A stretch of DNA of 56,176 bases, from positions 1 to 56,176 of the forward strand of contig JAPLDK010000034.1 of NCBI GenBank assembly GCA_026391775.1, in the 5' to 3' direction. Below, piece after piece: positions 52,575 to 56,176 of this stretch. The notes under the pieces are model-generated. The model worked only from the letters and a program-made list of their open reading frames with translations, was not told where the DNA came from and searched no databases. A program made the position numbers and the translations under genes. This DNA comes from Bacteroidota bacterium. Lineage in GTDB: Bacteria; Bacteroidota; Bacteroidia; Bacteroidales; FEN-979. Numbering within the stretch: the stretch's first letter is position 1; the number at the start of each line of letters is the position of its first letter.

Positions 52575-52983
52575 AAATTTAAGAAACCATTTTTGTGGTG
52601 GACGGAAACACAAGGCTAGCTGGATATTATTGGGTATCGTTGGATTTACAGCATTTGCATTCCTTTTCGGGGCCGTAGTAATGTGGCTCTGGAACTCGCT
52701 GATGCCTGTAATCTTCCACCTTGGCCTCATAACGTTCTGGCAGGCAGTTGGGCTTGCAATACTGGGCAGGCTCCTTTTCGGCAACCTGCATCACGGGCGT
52801 CCACAATTCCGTGGACATCACAAATTCGGGCCATGGAAGCACGGGGTTCATATGAATGATGCCGGTAACTGCAGGGATTATTCCAATAGTGTAAGATGGA
52901 ATTATTACGAGCAGTATTGGAATGAAGAGGGGGAGAAGGCGTTCAATGATTATGTAAAGCGTAAAAGCGAGAACCCTGTATAA
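52555..52983 (+). CDS. Sigma-factor-linked membrane protein
   Basis: The 142-residue protein has two hydrophobic segments (LLGIVGFTAFAFLFGAVVMW and IFHLGLITFWQAVGLAILGR) and a His/Gly-rich stretch (NLHHGRPQFRGHHKFGPWKH), plus an N-terminal HFCGGRKHK. Possible metal binding. It overlaps the sigma factor gene, and by position could be an anti-sigma factor or a sensor, although it lacks the known anti-sigma fold. No firm family assignment. Confidence 0.78.
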   Translation: METTENKNLRNHFCGGRKHKASWILLGIVGFTAFAFLFGAVVMWLWNSLMPVIFHLGLITFWQAVGLAILGRLLFGNLHHGRPQFRGHHKFGPWKHGVHMNDAGNCRDYSNSVRWNYYEQYWNEEGEKAFNDYVKRKSENPV

Positions 52984-52994
52984 TGGGGTTCTCG
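52968..52994 (+). terminator. Rho-independent terminator after the sigma factor operon
   Basis: CGAGAACCC at 52968-52976 pairs with GGGTTCTCG at 52986-52994 with a nine-base loop, followed by TTTATTAT. The stop codon of the membrane protein sits inside the loop, so the hairpin is overlapped with coding sequence. Confidence 0.8.
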
Positions 52995-53004
52995 TTTATT
53001 ATCG

Positions 53005-53012
53005 TACCTTTG
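53005..53012 (+). promoter_or_regulatory. -7 promoter element for the cold-shock gene
   Basis: The bases read TACCTTTG, a perfect TAnnTTTG match, 31 bases upstream of the ATG at 53044 and just behind the terminator. It indicates that the cold-shock gene has its own transcript. Confidence 0.6.
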
Positions 53013-53043
53013 CATAACATCTGACATCCTTAAACAAACATTA

Positions 53044-53502
53044 ATGGCGAGTTCACAAGAAACCTTCAGCAAGAGAGAAAAAGAAAAAAAACGCTTAAAG
53101 AAACGGCTGGACAAGCAGCAAAAACTCGCAGAACGTAAGGCAAACTCGCCAGGAGGAGGGCTTGATAATATGATCGCCTATGTGGATGAAAACGGGCGTA
53201 TCACCGATACTCCTCCCGATCCGGCCCACAGAAAGAAGATCAATCCCGAAAGCATCCAAATCGGCGTTCCTAAAAGGGAAGTTGAGGAGGCGAACGCTAT
53301 CCGAACAGGCAAAGTTGAATTTTTCAACGCATCAAAAGGCTTCGGCTTTATAAAAGATGCTGAAAACCAGGAGAAATATTTTGTCCATGTCAACAACGTC
53401 AACGAAGAGATCAAGGAAGGCGACATGGTCATATTTGAGACCGAGCGCAGCTTTAAAGGCATGAATGCCGTACGGGTGAAAAAGGTGCCGGCTACTCCGT
53501 GA
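53044..53502 (+). CDS. Cold-shock domain protein with basic N-terminal extension
   Basis: The 152-residue protein has about 85 residues of Lys/Arg/Glu-rich extension (REKEKKRLKKRLDKQQKLAE) before one cold-shock domain at about residues 86-150. RNP1 is KGFGFI and RNP2 is KYFVHV, both complete. Classical CspA proteins have about 70 residues. The extension could bind RNA or ribosomes. It lies between the sigma operon and the convergent thioredoxin-like gene. Confidence 0.9.
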   Translation: MASSQETFSKREKEKKRLKKRLDKQQKLAERKANSPGGGLDNMIAYVDENGRITDTPPDPAHRKKINPESIQIGVPKREVEEANAIRTGKVEFFNASKGFGFIKDAENQEKYFVHVNNVNEEIKEGDMVIFETERSFKGMNAVRVKKVPATP

Positions 53503-53573
53503 TAAGATATTAATTCCATAATGACTTCTGAAATGTACAAAAAAAGCTGCTGGTTTTTCGACTAAAGGTTATT

Positions 53574-54143
53574 TCAATCAGAAAGCGAAATGTTTCTAAT
53601 ATCCTCTCCGACATTCAACTTCCTTAGTAATTTGATTATATTAGAAGTACTCTCTTTTTTTACAGCATTTCCATCTGGGAAACCTTGATACACCCAGACA
53701 ATTTCATCTTTACTATTCACTATGAAAATAGATGGCACTTGCGAATTAGCAAGTATACTTCGAGCAAAATCACGATTTCTATCAATCAATACAATAAATT
53801 TCCATGCATGAGCTTTAGAAATTGATTTTACGAGATCAAAAGACTTTTCGTTATCAACAGATACAGCATATAATCGAAATCCAGTTTCTTTAAACCAATC
53901 ATTATAGTATTTAGCGATCGTGTCCAGTGGCTTTATACATGGCTGGCACCAAGTAGCCCAAAAAATAATTATGAAGGGTTTTCCATAATTCTCAAGATTC
54001 CTTGTGTTGAATGAATTACCATTAATATCTTTGATTTCTACCGCAGGTATTTTCTTATTGAGTATTGGATGCTGATCCTGTACCTGAGCGGAAAGATGTG
54101 AAGAGAAAGAGATCAAAAATACAATTAGGAAGCACTTTTTCAT
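53574..54143 (-). CDS. TlpA/ResA-like thioredoxin-fold protein
   Basis: The 189-residue protein, starting at the ATG at 54143 (MKKCFLIVFLIS), has a signal peptide ending near LSAQ, then a thioredoxin fold with WCQPC as the redox-active CxxC and VPSIFIV as the cis-proline loop. It should be periplasmic and act as a thiol reductase for cytochrome or other envelope proteins. A longer frame from TTG 54164 is rejected because its first codon lies within the -7 element. Low GC relative to the left part of the window. Confidence 0.88.
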   Translation of the reverse strand: MKKCFLIVFLISFSSHLSAQVQDQHPILNKKIPAVEIKDINGNSFNTRNLENYGKPFIIIFWATWCQPCIKPLDTIAKYYNDWFKETGFRLYAVSVDNEKSFDLVKSISKAHAWKFIVLIDRNRDFARSILANSQVPSIFIVNSKDEIVWVYQGFPDGNAVKKESTSNIIKLLRKLNVGEDIRNISLSD

Positions 54144-54161
54144 TGAAGTCATATTTTCATA

Positions 54162-54169
54162 CAAATCTA
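54162..54169 (-). promoter_or_regulatory. -7 promoter element for the TlpA-like gene
   Basis: Minus strand reads TAGATTTG, a perfect TAnnTTTG match, 18 bases upstream of the ATG at 54143. It decides against the longer reading frame from 54164. Confidence 0.55.
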
Positions 54170-54308
54170 TTAAAAAATTGCTGAATTTTACAATCTTAAA
54201 AGAATTACATTCTTTGCATACACCACCGAACCATTTTTGATTTCAGAAAATGTGGAAGGAATGAATTTTTAAGATTTCTGTTTAAATTGAAACAGATTGA
54301 TGTGATGA

Positions 54309-54977
54309 TTAAAAAAATGCCTTGCAATATTCAAGCTGAACTCCATATAATTCGTCTCTAATTTTAATGGGTAGCCCAATCTTTTTATATGTTTCGCATA
54401 ATTCCAGTATAGGTTCTTTAATCCAATAATCCATAAACGCTGACCAGTATCCGGTGGCGATCAGATGTAAGAAAAACAAGGCTGTTGTCAGCTCTCTGAT
54501 AGATATATCCTCTTCAAAGATGCTATAATTTTCATGGATAAGAGACCTTATTATTCCTGCAGCTTTGTTTAATTCAGTCTCCATTTGATCCATGAAAACC
54601 AAAGCGGCAATCATGCCTTTAACATCCAAATAGAGTATGTTATTTAACAAGTCTTTTCTGGGTATTTCCGAACAACAATATATGGTCATTTTAAGCAGAG
54701 CGGAAAGATTCCTTAAAGTTAAATCAACATCAATGCAGTCAAAAATCGGACTCTCATGCTCCCCGATCGGAGTTCCGGATGAATGCGTTTGAAAGAAATC
54801 ATTCCTCAATTGAACAAGGTCAGGATTGGCTGGGATTTGAATGATTAATTGTTCCACTTTTTCAGCCAAATGATGTACGTTCGAAAACTCCGGCATGCAT
54901 GTGTTAAATTCATGAATGGTTTGCTGGGTTATTCTATAACTATACATGTTCTTTTGGGGCATATCAAAATTCAACAT
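54309..54977 (-). CDS. Hypothetical protein, helical, orphan
   Basis: I do not recognise this 222-residue protein. It seems all-helical with several cysteines (ending LEYCKAFF) and no signal peptide or membrane helix. The ATG at 54977 is chosen because the longest frame starts at TTG 54998; 54962 (MPQKNMYSYRI) is also possible. It has its own -7 element and is flanked by intergenic DNA, and its AT-rich composition differs from the hyp genes at the left. May be recently acquired. Confidence 0.6.
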   Translation of the reverse strand: MLNFDMPQKNMYSYRITQQTIHEFNTCMPEFSNVHHLAEKVEQLIIQIPANPDLVQLRNDFFQTHSSGTPIGEHESPIFDCIDVDLTLRNLSALLKMTIYCCSEIPRKDLLNNILYLDVKGMIAALVFMDQMETELNKAAGIIRSLIHENYSIFEEDISIRELTTALFFLHLIATGYWSAFMDYWIKEPILELCETYKKIGLPIKIRDELYGVQLEYCKAFF

Positions 54978-55016
54978 AAAAGTGAATAATTTCAACAAAT
55001 AAACGAATTAGCATCA

Positions 55017-55024
55017 CAAAGTTA
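55017..55024 (-). promoter_or_regulatory. -7 promoter element for the orphan gene
   Basis: Minus strand reads TAACTTTG, a perfect TAnnTTTG match, 39 bases upstream of the ATG at 54977, in the short gap after the stop of the SPOR/CAP gene. Confidence 0.5.
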
Positions 55025-55030
55025 AAACCT

Positions 55031-56017
55031 CTATCTAAAATCCAATACTGAATTTTCACCATAACCTTTGTGTGGTTTTATGGAAACACCCAATTCAGTA
55101 TAAGTATCCAAACAAATTTTTCTATGCCCCAAAGATTCAACCCAACGGTCTACCAACAAAGATGTAACAATATTCAAGGCATCTGATACCCCATAATGGC
55201 AACATTCACCAATAAAGTATTCACTACATTTCACTCTATCATGACCTACATACCCAAGTTCACCGGATTCGGTGGCATGACATTGGGCTGATTCAAAAAG
55301 TTTTCGATTAGGTTTTAAAATCGGAAGAGGTTTTAAGTCCTGCAATTCCGAATATAGGCTACTTTCGTAACCATCAGTTGAGTTTTTTAAATTACTTAAA
55401 TACGTATCAGCAAATAATTTTGGATTCATCCTGACAAGATTCAGGTAATAGTAGACTTTCTTTTCTTCAACAGTCAGATAATCTTCATTTAATGCAGAGT
55501 TGGCTTCAAGATATTTCGGATCATACCATCCGGAGAAGTCTACTGGGTGATTTTCCATGCTACTCTCAGCGTTATCTTGCATTTGCAGGTTAGCGGAAAA
55601 ATTTGCAAGGGTATTGTTAACCGGTTTCTTCGTTTCAAAAACTAAAAATTCAATAATGGAATCGTTTCTGGATTTTACTATTCTGGGCTTTTTAAAGTTT
55701 TTCTTTAAGTATGATAATTTTGATTTCGCAAATTTTTTTTCCGAGTAATCCCCAGTATGAAGTTGAATAAAATCGCCTTTTCTTACAATATAGGCGTTCT
55801 TTCTATATTTAATGGTGAAATCCTTTGCAATCTTTCTCATCCTTTCTTTCTGATCCGCTTGTGATTCCATTATTTGAATCCTATATTGACTTTTTAAGGA
55901 TTCCTTTGGTAGGTTTAGATTGATTTTTTGTGATGGAAATGTAACATCCTGACTCTCCATATTTATTGGAAGAAGCCCAGAAAGGATGATAAACACAAAT
56001 GTATTTAAGCACCTCAT
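55031..56017 (-). CDS. Secreted protein with SPOR-like and CAP domains
   Basis: The 328-residue protein has a signal peptide (TFVFIILSGLLPINMESQ), then a SPOR-like segment at about residues 43-115 (YRIQIMESQADQKERM, FIQLHTGDYSEKKFAKSKLS), and a CAP/SCP domain at about 180-328 (NLVRMNPKLFADTYL, CHATESGELGYVGH, WVESLGHRKICLD, TELGVSIKPHKGYGENSVLD). SPOR domains bind denuded peptidoglycan, so the CAP part may be held at division sites or cell wall. Role unknown; it is a rare pairing. Confidence 0.85.
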   Translation of the reverse strand: MRCLNTFVFIILSGLLPINMESQDVTFPSQKINLNLPKESLKSQYRIQIMESQADQKERMRKIAKDFTIKYRKNAYIVRKGDFIQLHTGDYSEKKFAKSKLSYLKKNFKKPRIVKSRNDSIIEFLVFETKKPVNNTLANFSANLQMQDNAESSMENHPVDFSGWYDPKYLEANSALNEDYLTVEEKKVYYYLNLVRMNPKLFADTYLSNLKNSTDGYESSLYSELQDLKPLPILKPNRKLFESAQCHATESGELGYVGHDRVKCSEYFIGECCHYGVSDALNIVTSLLVDRWVESLGHRKICLDTYTELGVSIKPHKGYGENSVLDFR

Positions 56018-56080
56018 TGGTTAGTCTATTAAGTTTAAAATGTTCTTTTAAACGTAAAGGTGCTTATAATTGAAGTTTCT

Positions 56081-56111
56081 GTAATAACGTGATATCCAAC
56101 AAAGTTATTAC
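56081..56111. repeat. Inverted repeat upstream of the SPOR/CAP gene
   Basis: GTAATAAC at 56081-56088 pairs with GTTATTAC at 56104-56111 around a 15-base centre, in the region between the SPOR/CAP gene and the window end. It could be an operator or a hairpin; its meaning is unclear. Otherwise 56018-56176 shows no gene. Confidence 0.35.
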
Positions 56112-56176
56112 ATGTTAAATAGCATATTTTGATCGTTCTATCCGATTGTCAAGAATGAAAGATTTGAACAGGGGAA

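Overview
The window looks like chromosomal DNA of a member of the Bacteroidota. Evidence: several start sites sit just downstream of the TAnnTTTG type -7 element typical of the phylum; one secreted protein carries a type IX secretion sorting tail; and many genes belong to families common in this group (DUF3943, DUF4421, DUF6600, DUF3494, YtxH, a short AraC-type regulator). Most ATGs lack a strong Shine-Dalgarno sequence. The hydrogenase maturation genes at the left edge suggest an anaerobe or facultative anaerobe. I saw no rRNA, tRNA, CRISPR array, insertion sequence or prophage, and no gene-free stretch longer than about 300 bases.

Layout. 1-5.1 kb: hypF (cut by the window edge)-hypC-hypD-hypE-hypA-hypB, the maturation set for NiFe hydrogenase, followed by a coupled gene of unknown function. 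6.0-12.8 kb, minus strand: an MFS transporter and a complete RND efflux operon (adaptor, pump, TolC-like channel). 12.9-28.4 kb, plus strand: a fatty acid desaturase, an AraC-type regulator, then a long same-strand run holding a cupin, stress-type small envelope proteins, an AI-2E-like permease, a GH130/GT4 glycan pair, a CheB-CheR-PAS protein, a shrunken universal stress protein, an OYE flavoprotein and a magnesium P-type ATPase. 28.4-48.4 kb: envelope and signalling operons on both strands, including DUF5670, Thivi_2564, DUF4421, PAP2, OmpA, DUF6600, DUF748, three two-component proteins, Mla-type lipid transport and an ice-binding-type adhesin. 48.4-56.2 kb: more ordinary genes (an acyltransferase, a TPR histidine kinase, a sigma factor with a partner membrane protein, a cold-shock domain protein, a thioredoxin-like protein, an orphan and a SPOR/CAP protein).

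The most striking signal is a DNA element present seven times between 14.5 and 48.4 kb. It is a direct repeat of TGTAAC half-sites exactly 21 bp apart. The upstream half lies in a conserved YGTGAATSATGTAAC block, and the downstream half is always exactly 21 bp from a -7-like element. Each copy points at the first gene of an operon. The first copy overlaps the stop codon of the AraC-type regulator gene, and the 21-bp repeat is the geometry expected for AraC-family proteins. I infer a local regulon in which one CxxC-bearing AraC-type protein activates at least seven operons for envelope remodelling, lipid handling and signalling.

Other structural oddities: a histidine kinase whose N-terminal two thirds is about 23 tandem copies of a 21-residue heptad-compatible repeat; a DUF6600 gene thrown out of frame by 17 extra bases inside a 48-bp repeat array; a universal stress protein lacking its middle; and an OmpA-like gene that loses its family signature halfway.
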